Assembly (NCBI GenBank): GCA_963782605.1
Contig: CAWAKK010000003.1
Coordinates: 1 to 64,000 of the forward strand
DNA: 64,000 nt
Direction: 5' to 3'
Origin: JBDTSW01 sp963782605
Lineage (GTDB): Bacteria > Actinomycetota > Thermoleophilia > Solirubrobacterales > 70-9
Part shown: positions 26,132-34,006 of the stretch, piece by piece
Numbering within the stretch: the stretch's first letter is position 1
Layout: each line of letters starts with the position of its first letter
Position numbers and translations under genes: made by a program
The notes under the pieces: model-generated
Told to the model about the DNA's origin: nothing
The model's database searches: none
Seen by the model: the letters and a program-made list of their open reading frames with translations, nothing else

Positions 26132-26869
26132 TCAGTCCGGGTACTCGTCCTTGCGCCAGGAGCGCGGCTCCTCGGGCTGGGGCTTCGGGGTCCGCTCGAG
26201 CAGCATGTTGAAGTGGGGCTGAACGAACGGATCGGGCGCCATCACGGTGTACGTGTGGTAGACCGTCCCGTTCTCGCGCGCGAACGCGATGTAGCCCGGG
26301 CCCTCGCGCAGGCCGTCCTTCAGCTCCGCGCCGACCTGCTCGCCCCATTCCCGAAGCCACTCGGGCGGGTTGTCGACCATCTCCTTCACCTCGGGGATCT
26401 CGCTCGCCTGCTCCTCGGTCATCGCGAGCCCGAAGTCCCACGGGAAGTCGGTGTCATAGGTCGACACATAAGGGAACTGCCAACCCATCCGCTGCTTGTA
26501 GGCGGCGAGCCGATCGATCGGCGCGCGGGAGAAGCAGAGGAACGTCACGTCCCGCTTGTTCATGTGGATCAGCCCGCCGGAGAACTCATCGCCGAGGCTT
26601 GTGCATCCGGGGCAGGCACCGTTCGAGTAATCGGGCCCGTACATGATGTTGTAGGCGAGGAGCTGCGAGCGGCCGTCGAAGAGCTCGGCCAGGGACTTCT
26701 TCCCGTCCTCGGTGTCGAACTCGTACTCCTTCTCGACCGGGACCCAGGGGAGCTCGAGCCGCTTCCGCTTGATCTCGTCATTCAGCTCCGCGTGCCGGGC
26801 CTCGAGCTTCGCCACCTCGTCGCGTGCCGCCTCCCATTCCTCACGAGTTCCGACCTTGTGCTCGGGCAT
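26132..26869 (-). CDS. DUF899 family protein (thioredoxin-like)
   Basis: A 245-residue protein. The N-terminal coiled part (REEWEAARDEVAKLEARHAE) is followed by ELPWVPVEKEYEFDTEDGKK and the DUF899 core LLAYNIMYGPDYSNGACPGC, which gives the ACPGC pair at a thioredoxin-like active-site position, then RDVTFLCFSRAPIDRLAAYK and WQFPYVSTYDTDFPWDFG. The family is predicted to be redox active; partners are unknown. ATG at 26869 is preceded by GAGGAG; an earlier ATG at 26902 would add 11 residues. Confidence 0.88.
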   Translation of the reverse strand: MPEHKVGTREEWEAARDEVAKLEARHAELNDEIKRKRLELPWVPVEKEYEFDTEDGKKSLAELFDGRSQLLAYNIMYGPDYSNGACPGCTSLGDEFSGGLIHMNKRDVTFLCFSRAPIDRLAAYKQRMGWQFPYVSTYDTDFPWDFGLAMTEEQASEIPEVKEMVDNPPEWLREWGEQVGAELKDGLREGPGYIAFARENGTVYHTYTVMAPDPFVQPHFNMLLERTPKPQPEEPRSWRKDEYPD

Positions 26870-26994
26870 TGTCATCTCCTCGGTTGTGGTTGCGCCACGC
26901 ACGGGCGACGGGATGGACGGTACCCGCGTCCACCACTACGACACCCGACGACGCTGAAAATCATCGCTACGACACTTCGGAGGTCCGAAACAGG

Positions 26995-27035
26995 GCGGCT
27001 GATGGGATTCGAGCCCACGATCTTTTGCATGGCAA
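26995..27035 (-). repeat. degenerate 3' fragment of tRNA-Gly (outer att scar)
   Basis: Forty-one bases match the 3' half of the tRNA-Gly at 29755-29828, from the acceptor strand to the anticodon, with three substitutions. The 5' half is absent. Such partial 3' copies arise when an element integrates into a tRNA and restores it. This is the more diverged, hence older, of two scars. Confidence 0.8.
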
Positions 27036-27140
27036 CTCGACCCCGGCCAACCGCGCTCCACTGCGCTCAGCCGCCGCGACGCCCAGCGTAACGTGCTCGG
27101 GTGGGTCCGGGCGGCGTAGCTGGCAGGGGCCAGAACGGTG

Positions 27141-27521
27141 TCAGCCGAGTGAGGCTGTCATACGGATCGAGACGAGCACTCCCGGAATCACAGCGCCGAG
27201 CTTCGCGGCGTAACGGGCTGGGGAATCGGAGAGAAACCAGCGCTTCCACTCCTCGTTGAACCCGGCGAAGTCGCCGGGGTCGTGCAGCAGGACGCCGACT
27301 TCAACGACGTCCTCAAGCGTCGCCCCGCCAGCCCTGAGGATCGCCTCGCAGTTCTTCAGCGCCTGTCGCGTTTGCTCCTGGATGGTGTCCCCGGCGAGGG
27401 CGCCGGTCGCAGGGTCGATCCCGACCGTGCCGGAGACGAATATCTGCCCACCGGCCGTAACGCCCTGGGCGTAGAGCGGCGAGGCGGGCGCGTCGGGTGT
27501 TGAGATGATCGCCCGCGGCAT
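27141..27521 (-). CDS. RidA-family (YjgF/UK114) protein
   Basis: A 126-residue single-domain protein. The core strands SPLYAQGVTAGGQIFVSGTV and GIDPATGALAGDTIQEQTRQ, then ALKNCEAILRAGGATLEDVV, are the RidA signature. The family hydrolyses reactive enamine/imine intermediates or acts in related deamination. The C-terminal region ends VLVSIRMTASLG, where RidA proteins have a conserved Arg contacting the carboxylate and then usually a Glu; here the last Glu seems missing. It lies between two tRNA-Gly scars, so it may be cargo of an old element. Confidence 0.85.
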   Translation of the reverse strand: MPRAIISTPDAPASPLYAQGVTAGGQIFVSGTVGIDPATGALAGDTIQEQTRQALKNCEAILRAGGATLEDVVEVGVLLHDPGDFAGFNEEWKRWFLSDSPARYAAKLGAVIPGVLVSIRMTASLG

Positions 27522-27653
27522 CCCGCAGAGGATTGCAGGTGAAGGTACCCCGAGCGGGCGACCGGAGCGTCGTTCGATACCTAAGAGGCGCCGCCGGTTA
27601 GCACCCTGTTACCACCCGCTTCCGGCCGCTCGCCGCTCGCCCCTAGACGCAGA

Positions 27654-27674
27654 AAGCCCCGCGGGAGCGGGGCT
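27654..27674. terminator. GC-rich hairpin upstream of tRNA-Gly scar
   Basis: AAGCCCCG and CGGGGCTT pair across a short loop. It lies eight bases from the inner tRNA-Gly scar and so may be a terminator carried with the copied tRNA end, or the terminator of a gene on either strand. Confidence 0.5.
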
Positions 27675-27681
27675 TCCTAGG

Positions 27682-27724
27682 AGCGGCTGATGCGATTCGA
27701 ACCCACGACCTTCTGCATGGCAAT
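27682..27724 (-). repeat. 3' fragment of tRNA-Gly (inner att scar)
   Basis: Forty-three bases match the tRNA-Gly 3' part (29754-29796) with one substitution, ending just past the anticodon. Together with the intact tRNA it brackets a 2-kb segment that holds a broken integrase and a VOC gene, the expected layout of an integrative element between attR and attL. Confidence 0.85.
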
Positions 27725-28236
27725 CAGCGCCGCCCGTCCCGACGACTGACGACAGGGGACGACGAACCCCGCTTGCAGACACGGGATTCGGACCCTTCGC
27801 GGGGTCGACGTCGCTTGCCGCTGCGGGACCGCCCTGCGGGGGTTTGGGTCACTAGTGGGTCACGAGCCGGAGGCGCGATGGCCTGAACGCCTCAAACGCC
27901 TCCCGGCGCAGGTCGGAAACGACCGCGACCCTCCACCCCGGTGACGGCCAGATAGCGAGCACGTGAAAGCGAACGCGAGTGGAGGATCGAGGACACCCTC
28001 TCCAGATTCCTAAAGGCCCCGTCGCAGTGCTCCCTCGTGGAGCGGGCAGGCGGGTCGAGTGGCCGGTAAGGCCACGCGCGGTAAAGCTGCACCTGGACGC
28101 GCCCGAGACCCGAGCCGACGACACACGGATACCTCAGTCCCGGTCGATCGACGTACTGCTCCCCCTCGTCGGGGGCAGTGCGCCTCCGAAGCCGGTGTCC
28201 TCGAACCCGCTCGATCCGGATTGTTTGCGTCTCTCG
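27725..28236. other. gene-free stretch inside the tRNA-Gly element
   Basis: About 510 bases without a convincing gene. Open frames here (for example minus strand 27852-28124) are short and of Arg/Pro-rich antisense type. The only distinct structure is the paired repeat at 27846-27867. Confidence 0.4.
27846..27867. repeat. two direct repeats with 11-bp period in the tRNA-Gly element
   Basis: GGGTCACTAGT is followed directly by GGGTCACGAGC. The unit GGGTCAC returns after 11 bases. A near copy lies at 29695-29716 just past the integrase remnant, at the other end of the element, so the pair could be the two arms of one attachment region. Confidence 0.5.
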
Positions 28237-28611
28237 TCAGCCCGGCTGGAAGAGCTCGATTGGGTTGCCGGAAGGGTCTTCGAGCAAAATCTGGCTCCCA
28301 CCTCTACCGGTGACGATCTCGTTGCGAAAGCGCACCCCCGCCTGGCGCAGGGCCTCGACTTCGCCGCCCAGATCCTCGACCTGGAGCTGGATCCGGTTCC
28401 ATCCCCCTGCCTCGGGCATCCGGCCGTCGGGCATCGCCTCACCGGCGCCGCCGCTGCCCGGCGCGTTGAGCAGCAGGCGCAGATCTCCACGGGACAGCAC
28501 CGCAAAGCCCGGAGCCGGGTTCATCTCGACGGTGAACCCGAGGTTGTCGCGGTAGAACGCGGTTGCGGACTCGACGTCGTCGGCGATGTAGCGAACGCTG
28601 ACCGGGGCCAT
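28237..28611 (-). CDS. VOC-family protein
   Basis: A 124-residue single VOC domain: VSVRYIADDVESATAFYRDN, LGFTVEMNPAPGFAVLSRGD and the C-terminal GGSQILLEDPSGNPIELFQP. The final Glu in NPIEL is the usual metal ligand; the first-strand His of glyoxalases is Arg here (VRYIA), so metal binding is doubtful. GAGGAGGT lies seven bases before the ATG at 28611 and decides it over an in-frame ATG 60 bases upstream. Likely cargo of the tRNA-Gly element. Confidence 0.85.
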   Translation of the reverse strand: MAPVSVRYIADDVESATAFYRDNLGFTVEMNPAPGFAVLSRGDLRLLLNAPGSGGAGEAMPDGRMPEAGGWNRIQLQVEDLGGEVEALRQAGVRFRNEIVTGRGGSQILLEDPSGNPIELFQPG

Positions 28612-28979
28612 CTCGTGGACCTCCTCTGCTCTCGACGGTGAGCACGTTACTAAGGGATCGCTACCGGCCATCCCTGCGATGGGAGCGGCAGAAGTCCGAC
28701 GGATCGAGGCCGCAGACTTGAGGGTGAATGCGAAGAAACGAGCGGGCAGCTGATCGAGTTCGCCGCGGTGCTGGCCTATATCGCCCCGAGTACGCGCCGT
28801 CGATCACCGATCCCCACTACGGGGCGGCGGGGCCGCTGCAGCCAGAGCGGTGCCGATGCGATCCGCCAGGGGCCGTCGTCGAGGGCTTGTGGTGCTGGAA
28901 GTGTGGGCGTCAACCATGACCGTCGCCGAGGGCCGCTCGCAACCGGCGGCTGATCGAGTTCGCAACCGACACCGCGCAC
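28612..28979. other. stretch upstream of the integrase remnant
   Basis: No certain gene. A 63-residue plus-strand frame at 28728-28919 ends with CRCDPPGAVVEGLWCWKCGR, a possible zinc-knuckle pattern seen in small phage proteins, but it has no clear ribosome site. The missing N-terminal half of the integrase should have been here. Confidence 0.3.
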
Positions 28980-29687
28980 CTCGCCGATCAGCGGCTCGGG
29001 CGCCGCCGTGCGTTGGGGCAACATGGACGTGAACCCGGCGATCGAGGCCGGACGCAACCCGCAGCCCGCACCCCGGCAGGTGCGGGCGTTCAGCGCCGCC
29101 GAGGTCGAAGCGATCGCCGCCGAGCTGACGCCCAAGTACGCGCCGCTGCCGGTGTTCGCGGCCGCAACCTGCCTGCGGCCCGAGGAATGGCAGGCGCTCG
29201 AACGCCGCGACGTCGACCGCGCTGAGCGCCTGCTCAACGTGCGCCGCACGGTGTCGAGCGGCGAGGTCGTCGAGCTGGGCAAGACGGCGGGCAGCCTCCG
29301 CCAGGTGCCGCTGCGAGAGCGTGCGCTGGACGCGCTCGACACGCTGCCGCCGCGGCTCGATACGCCGCTCCTGTTTCCGGCTCCGTGGCGGCGGGTTGCT
29401 CAACCTCGACAATTTCAGACGCCGCCAGTGGGGACCGGCGATCGAGGCGTCGGGCGTCCGCACCCCCGCTCGCATCTACGACCTGCGCTCGACCTTCGCC
29501 AGCGGCGCGCTGGCGGCAGGCGTCTCCGTGTTCGCGCTGGCCCGGATCATGGGGACTTCGCGTGCGGATGATCGAGCGCCACTACGGCGCCCTGCTCGAC
29601 GGTTCGGGGGCCGAGATCGCCGGGAGGCTCGACGCTTTCGACGCTGCGCGCGAACGCGACGCCGAGGCGAGCGAGGCCGACGCGTGA
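28980..29687 (+). pseudogene. tyrosine integrase, truncated and twice frameshifted
   Basis: The readable protein covers the last core-binding helix (AVRWGNMDVNPAIEAGRNPQ) and the catalytic domain: the first Arg in ATCLRPEEWQALERRDV, the Lys-bearing strand near GKTAGSLRQVPL, then after a frame change near 29390 RIYDLRSTFASGALAAGVSV, and after another near 29560 the catalytic Tyr in RMIERHYGALLDG. The usual His of HxxR is Tyr (YDLR). The N-terminal arm domain is absent. The gene faces tRNA-Gly and ends eight bases before an 11-bp-period repeat. Clearly the former integrase of the tRNA-Gly element. Confidence 0.85.
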
Positions 29688-29694
29688 GGCGTTT

Positions 29695-29716
29695 AGGTCA
29701 CTTGTGGGTCACGGCC
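29695..29716. repeat. two direct repeats with 11-bp period after integrase
   Basis: AGGTCACTTGT is followed directly by GGGTCACGGCC. It starts eight bases after the integrase stop and 39 bases before the tRNA-Gly 3' end, matching in design the repeats at 5439-5460 and 27846-27867. Confidence 0.55.
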
Positions 29717-29754
29717 GCCAGCGGGCGGACCCCGAATCTGGCTCTGCGATGGGA

Positions 29755-29828
29755 AGCGGCTGATGGGATTCGAACCCACGACCTTCTGCATGGCAAGCAG
29801 ACGCTCTAGCCAACTGAGCTACAGCCGC
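29755..29828 (-). tRNA. tRNA-Gly (GCC)
   Basis: A 74-nt cloverleaf on the minus strand. Acceptor GCGGCTG pairs with CAGCCGC, discriminator U; D arm begins GCTCAGTTGGCTAGAGC; the anticodon arm TCTGC-TTGCCAT-GCAGA gives anticodon GCC; T arm GTGGG-TTCGAAT-CCCAT. CCA is not encoded. Two partial copies of its 3' half downstream (27682 and 26995) show repeated integration at this gene. Confidence 0.95.
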
Positions 29829-29849
29829 ACGAACGGGTGAGGATACCCG

Positions 29850-30254
29850 TCAGGCGCCGTCGAGCACCTCGTTTACGAGCCGATCCGCCTCGGCGTTTTG
29901 CTCTCTGTGAACGTGGCGGATCGACCAGCCGTCGAACTCGGTCAGCTCCCTGATCGTCCGGTTGTGGAGCGGGCGGAGGTGCTCCTGCTTGACGCGATAC
30001 TCGCCTCGGACCTGCTTCACGACAAGCTCCGAGTCGCCCACCAGCTCGAGCTCGGTCGCTCCCAGATCGCGTGCCCGTTCGATCCCGAGCAGGACCGCGC
30101 GGTACTCCGCGATGTTGTTGGTCGCATCGCCGATGCGCTCACCGCGCTCCTCGAGGATCTCGCCCTCCGGCGTGGCGACGACGACGCCAACCGCGGCCGG
30201 GCCTGGGTTGCCGCGTGAGCCCCCGTCGACGTTCACGATCAGTTTTCGCGCCAA
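29850..30254 (-). CDS. rnhA: ribonuclease HI family protein
   Basis: A 134-residue RNase H fold. The DEDD catalytic residues are visible: D10 in VNVDGGSRGNPGPA, E50 in NNIAEYRAVLLG, D74 in LVGDSELVVKQ and D124 in HREQNAEADRLVNE. It lacks the basic protrusion of E. coli RNase HI, as do many bacterial and archaeal single-domain forms. It would degrade RNA of RNA/DNA hybrids. The start overlaps the preceding gene by 16 bases, so both are co-transcribed. Confidence 0.9.
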   Translation of the reverse strand: MARKLIVNVDGGSRGNPGPAAVGVVVATPEGEILEERGERIGDATNNIAEYRAVLLGIERARDLGATELELVGDSELVVKQVRGEYRVKQEHLRPLHNRTIRELTEFDGWSIRHVHREQNAEADRLVNEVLDGA

Positions 30255-30961
30255 CTCAACCTGCCTTCCGCGTCGACCGTCGCGTTCCAGTCGGACGGGT
30301 CGTCCTCGAGCTCCGAGATGTCGCCTCCCTTCCCCACCTCGCGCACCTCACCTGAATCGAGCAGCACGTCCCACCGGTACCAGGAGAGCTCCCAGGCCAC
30401 GGTCACATCTGCCCGCGGGGGCGTGCGAGAGCGGTCTCGCACCGCCGCCTGAGGCTCGCCAAGTGACCTCATGAGCCCGGCGACGACTCGCGCCTGCGAG
30501 CTCCCGTTGAAGGTCGTCACCGCGCGTCCCATCCGTCGCTTGGGCGTCTCCGGCTCCGGTCGCGGTGGCGGTTGCGGTGTCGCCGCTTCAGATGGCTCCC
30601 GCCCACGCGGCTCTGCCCGCGAGGGTCCGCCCGCCGCTCCCGGTCGCGGCTTGGGTTGCGCGGCGGAATCGGGCTCGTTCAAGGCTGCCGGCCTTCGCAA
30701 CCTCCTGCCCGCCCTCGAGACTTGCTCGCGCAGCCTGGCGGCCCGCTGTCCGCGCCGGCGCCGTGGTGGCGCCTGGCCGCTCGCCGCTGCCTCGGAGTCG
30801 GCACGAATCCACCCAGCGTCGGCGGCCCGATCCCGGCACAGAGCACAGACGCCACGGGGCTCGCGATCGGCGGTCAGGTAGTCGAAGACGCGTTCGCCAC
30901 GAAGGATCGTGCGCTCGCAGATGTCGCAGGAGTAAAAGCGCTCAGGCTCGTGTTCAGGCAC
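30239..30961 (-). CDS. hypothetical protein with N-terminal zinc-finger-like Cys pairs
   Basis: About 240 residues. The N-terminus holds CDIC and CALC pairs about 28 residues apart (FYSCDICERTILRGERVFDY, VCALCRDRA), a probable zinc ribbon. The middle is a long Pro/Arg/Glu-rich disordered linker. The C-terminal ~90 residues (TTFNGSSQARVVAGLMRSLG, ELSWYRWDVLLDSG) look folded. GTG at 30961 is preferred because MPEHEPERFYSC is compact; GTG at 30988 is the alternative. It follows the EF-G-like gene by 57 bases. Function unknown. Confidence 0.65.
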   Translation of the reverse strand: MPEHEPERFYSCDICERTILRGERVFDYLTADREPRGVCALCRDRAADAGWIRADSEAAASGQAPPRRRRGQRAARLREQVSRAGRRLRRPAALNEPDSAAQPKPRPGAAGGPSRAEPRGREPSEAATPQPPPRPEPETPKRRMGRAVTTFNGSSQARVVAGLMRSLGEPQAAVRDRSRTPPRADVTVAWELSWYRWDVLLDSGEVREVGKGGDISELEDDPSDWNATVDAEGRLSWREN

Positions 30962-31017
30962 GGGGCCAACGTAGCAACGGCCCCGCACGAAGACCGGTCG
31001 CCGCGGTGCGCTTGGAG

Positions 31018-33117
31018 CTAGGCGTTCGCGTGCTCGGCGTCGCCGGACTTCGCGGCGGCGATCACCTTCTGGGAGAGGTGGGCCGGGAGCTCCTCGTAGC
31101 GCACGAACTCCATCGTGTAGTCGCCGCGGCCACCCGTGATCGCGCGCAGGTCCGGGGCGTAGTCGAGGACCTCGGCCATCGGCACCTCCGCCTCGATCTC
31201 CGTCATCGAGCCCTTCGGCTCCATCCCCAAGGGGCGACCGCGGCGGGAGTTGAGATCCCCGATCACGTCACCAACCCCATCCTCGGGGACCGAGATGGTC
31301 AGCTTCACGATCGGCTCGAGCAGGTACGCATCCGCATCGGCCGCGGCCTGCTGAAACGCCATCGAGCCGGCGATCTTGAACGCCATCTCCGAGGAGTCGA
31401 CGGTGTGGTACTGGCCATCGAAGAGCCGCACGCGCAGGTCCTTGATCGGATAGCCCGCGACGACTCCCTTCCCCATCGCCTCCTGAATGCCCTTCTCGAC
31501 CGCCGGGATGAAGCCGCCGGGGATCACTCCGCCCTTGATCGCGTTTGTGAACTCGAGCCCTGTGCCCGGCTCGGCGGGCTCGATCTCGATATGACAATCG
31601 CCGAACTGGCCGCGCCCGCCGGTCTGCTTCTTGTAGCGCCCATGTGCCTTGGCGGGCTTGCGAATCGTCTCCAGGTAGGGGACCTGCGGGGGGTGCAGCT
31701 CGATCTCGGCTCCGAATCGGCGCTTCATCCGGTCGACGATCACCTCGACGTGAACCTGCGTGAGACCGGCGATGATCTGCTCGCCCGTCTGGGGATCGCG
31801 ATGGACGTCGAGCGTCGGGTCCTCCTCCTCGAGGCGGCGCACGGCCGTTATCGCCTTCTCCTCGTCGCCCTTCGACTTCGGCTCGTACGCGAACGCCATC
31901 ACGGGGGCGGGGAGCTCGAGCGCCGGGAAGCGGACCTTCTCGGAGCCCTTTTGGCCCGCGAGCACGTCCCCGGCCCTCGTCTCGCGCAGCTTGGCGACGG
32001 CACCGATGTCTCCCGCGCCGAGCTCATCGACGTTCTCGTGCTCCTTGCCGCGTGGCGCCGCCAGCTGCCCGATGCGCTCCTTCTCGCCGCGGGTGGCATT
32101 AACGGCTTGCGAGTCCGACGCCAGTACGCCGGAGTAGACCCGCAGCAGGTTGATGCGACCGGTGTAGGGGTCGGCGGTGGTCTTGAAGACGTGGGCCACG
32201 AGCTCGCCGGACGGGTCGGGCGTGATCTCGATCGCCTCGCCCTCGCCGTCCAGGGCCGCGATCGGTCCCCGCATCTCGGGCGAAGGGAGATCCTCGATGA
32301 TCGCCTCGAGCAGGCGACTCGTGCCGAGGTTCTTCGTTGCGACGCCGCAGGTGACCGGGAACAGGTGGCCCTCCGTCACGCCCTTCTTGAGCGCCGTGAC
32401 CAACTCGTCGTGCGAGATCTCCTCGCCCTCTAGGTAGCGCTCCATGAGCTCGTCGGAGTTCTCAGCGACCTCGTCCATGAGCTTCTCGCGGTACTCCTGC
32501 GCCTGCTCGGCCAGGGCCTCGGGGATCTCCGATTCGGTCGCGGCGCCGCGGCCCTCCCCGTCGGCGACATGGGCCTTCATGTCGATCAGGTCGATCACAC
32601 CGCGAATCTCGTGCTCGGCACCGATCGGGATCTCGGTCGCCACGACGTGCTGGCCGAAGGTCTCCTGGAGGGACTCCAGCGAGCGGAAGAAGTCGGCCCG
32701 CTCGCGATCGAGCATGTTGACGTAGACCAGGCGAGCGAGGCCCGCCTCGTCTGCTCGCTGCCAGAGCCGCTCGGTGTGTACCTCGACGCCCATCACGGCG
32801 TTCACGACGACGATCGCAGCATCGACCACTCGCAGCGCTCCCAGCGTGTCGGCGATGAAGCTTGGGTCTCCGGGCGTGTCGATCAGGTTGATCTTGCGAT
32901 CGTGGAATTCGAAAGACGCGAGCGCGGCGTCGATCGACATCTCCCGCTCGTGCTCGTCGGGCTCGAAGTCGGAGACGGTGGTGCCGTCAACGGTCCGACC
33001 GAGGCGATTGACGACGCCTGCCTCGAAGAGCAGCGCCTCACAGAGGCTGGTCTTGCCGCTGCCCCGGTGCCCGATCAGGGCGAGGTTGCGAATGCGGTCG
33101 GGAGGCCGGTGCGGCAT
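31018..33117 (-). CDS. EF-G-like translational GTPase
   Basis: A 699-residue protein with EF-G domain order: G domain with P-loop GHRGSGKTSL (16-25) and switch 2 LIDTPGDPSF, domain II around GELVAHVFKTTADPYTGRIN, domain III (AVRRLEEEDPTLDV), domain IV (GRYKKQTGGRGQFGDCHIEI) and domain V (GVGDVIGDLNSRRGRPLGME). The base-specificity motif is NMLD instead of NKxD. It is of the second EF-G type (FusA2-like) rather than the main elongation factor, and is not next to rpsL/rpsG. It may act in ribosome recycling or rescue; role inferred. ATG at 33117 (MPHRPPDRIRNL) is preferred over a longer start. Confidence 0.88.
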   Translation of the reverse strand: MPHRPPDRIRNLALIGHRGSGKTSLCEALLFEAGVVNRLGRTVDGTTVSDFEPDEHEREMSIDAALASFEFHDRKINLIDTPGDPSFIADTLGALRVVDAAIVVVNAVMGVEVHTERLWQRADEAGLARLVYVNMLDRERADFFRSLESLQETFGQHVVATEIPIGAEHEIRGVIDLIDMKAHVADGEGRGAATESEIPEALAEQAQEYREKLMDEVAENSDELMERYLEGEEISHDELVTALKKGVTEGHLFPVTCGVATKNLGTSRLLEAIIEDLPSPEMRGPIAALDGEGEAIEITPDPSGELVAHVFKTTADPYTGRINLLRVYSGVLASDSQAVNATRGEKERIGQLAAPRGKEHENVDELGAGDIGAVAKLRETRAGDVLAGQKGSEKVRFPALELPAPVMAFAYEPKSKGDEEKAITAVRRLEEEDPTLDVHRDPQTGEQIIAGLTQVHVEVIVDRMKRRFGAEIELHPPQVPYLETIRKPAKAHGRYKKQTGGRGQFGDCHIEIEPAEPGTGLEFTNAIKGGVIPGGFIPAVEKGIQEAMGKGVVAGYPIKDLRVRLFDGQYHTVDSSEMAFKIAGSMAFQQAAADADAYLLEPIVKLTISVPEDGVGDVIGDLNSRRGRPLGMEPKGSMTEIEAEVPMAEVLDYAPDLRAITGGRGDYTMEFVRYEELPAHLSQKVIAAAKSGDAEHANA

Positions 33118-33138
33118 CTCGAGCAGTCTAATCCCGCG

Positions 33139-33157
33139 CACCGCGCCCCGCGCGGTG
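33139..33157. terminator. hairpin between sigma factor and EF-G-like gene
   Basis: CACCGCG and CGCGGTG form a 7-bp stem with a CCCCG loop in the 44-base gap. No U run follows, so it may be a weak terminator or attenuating hairpin. Confidence 0.35.
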
Positions 33158-33161
33158 GCGC

Positions 33162-33947
33162 CTACTCAGGGCGCGAGTCGAAGCGCGAGCGCAGGCCGAG
33201 GACGGCCTTCGTGTGCAGCTGGGAGACGCGCGACTCGGTCACCCCAAGGACCTCCCCGATCTCTCGCAGGGTGAGGTTCTCGTAGTAATAGAGGGCGATT
33301 ACGAGGCGCTCGCGGTCGGGTAGAAACTCGATCGCGTCGGCCAGCCGGTCCTTCAGCTCGGCGGTATGCGCCTCCGCCTCCGGGTCGATCGCGTTCGGGT
33401 CCTGAATCGTGTCGAGGACGGAGATCTGCCCTCCCCCACCCTCGGGGTCGGCGAAGGTCCAGAGGTCGTCTAGCGCGAGGATCGACGAGTTCGCGATCTC
33501 GAGCAGGGCGTCGCGGAACTCGTCAACGGTCATCTCCAAACGCAGCGCCATCTCCTCGTCGTTGGGGCTGCGCCCGAGCTTCCCCTCGAGGTCGGCATGA
33601 GCGCGTTCGACGTCGCGGGCGCGGGCTCTGACCGAGCGCGGCACCCAGTCGAGCGAGCGCAGCTCGTCGATGATGGCGCCCTTGACGCGGGCGACGGCAA
33701 AGGTCTCGAACTTGATCTCGCGGTCGGGGTCGTAGCGCTGGATGGCGCCGATCAGGCCCAGGAGCCCGTACGAGATGAGATCCGACTCCTCGACGTGCGA
33801 GGGCAGTCCGGACGCCATGCGCCCGGCGATGAACTTGACCAACGGCGAGTAGGCGACGACGAGCCGCTCGCGGGCCGTATCGTCGCCGTCCTGCTTATAG
33901 CGGCGCCAGAGCTCTCGAAGCTCTACCGCCTTCACGTTGGTTTCCAC
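33162..33947 (-). CDS. FliA/WhiG-type RNA polymerase sigma factor
   Basis: About 261 residues with regions 2, 3 and 4. Region 2 has ARERLVVAYSPLVKFIAGRM and ESDLISYGLLGLIGAIQRYD; region 3 has RSVRARARDVERAHADLEGK; region 4 has LPDRERLVIALYYYENLTLR and the HTH LREIGEVLGVTESRVSQLHT. This is the sigma-28/WhiG class, which in actinobacteria controls motility or differentiation and is often held by an anti-sigma factor; none is visible here. GTG at 33947 with AAAGGG about 9 bases upstream is chosen; starts at 33953 and 33971 are alternatives. Gene faces away from Xer upstream. Confidence 0.9.
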   Translation of the reverse strand: METNVKAVELRELWRRYKQDGDDTARERLVVAYSPLVKFIAGRMASGLPSHVEESDLISYGLLGLIGAIQRYDPDREIKFETFAVARVKGAIIDELRSLDWVPRSVRARARDVERAHADLEGKLGRSPNDEEMALRLEMTVDEFRDALLEIANSSILALDDLWTFADPEGGGGQISVLDTIQDPNAIDPEAEAHTAELKDRLADAIEFLPDRERLVIALYYYENLTLREIGEVLGVTESRVSQLHTKAVLGLRSRFDSRPE

Positions 33948-34006
33948 GCCCACTGCCCTTTCCGCGATCACAAATCTAACCCCTGCCGCAGCTGCGCACG
34001 CCGCAC

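Noticed and set aside
28746..28970. Twice-occurring GCTGATCGAGTTCGC resembling the tRNA-Gly end
   Set aside because: Similarity beyond the first nine bases is weak and both could be codons for RLIEFA; not counted as further att scars.
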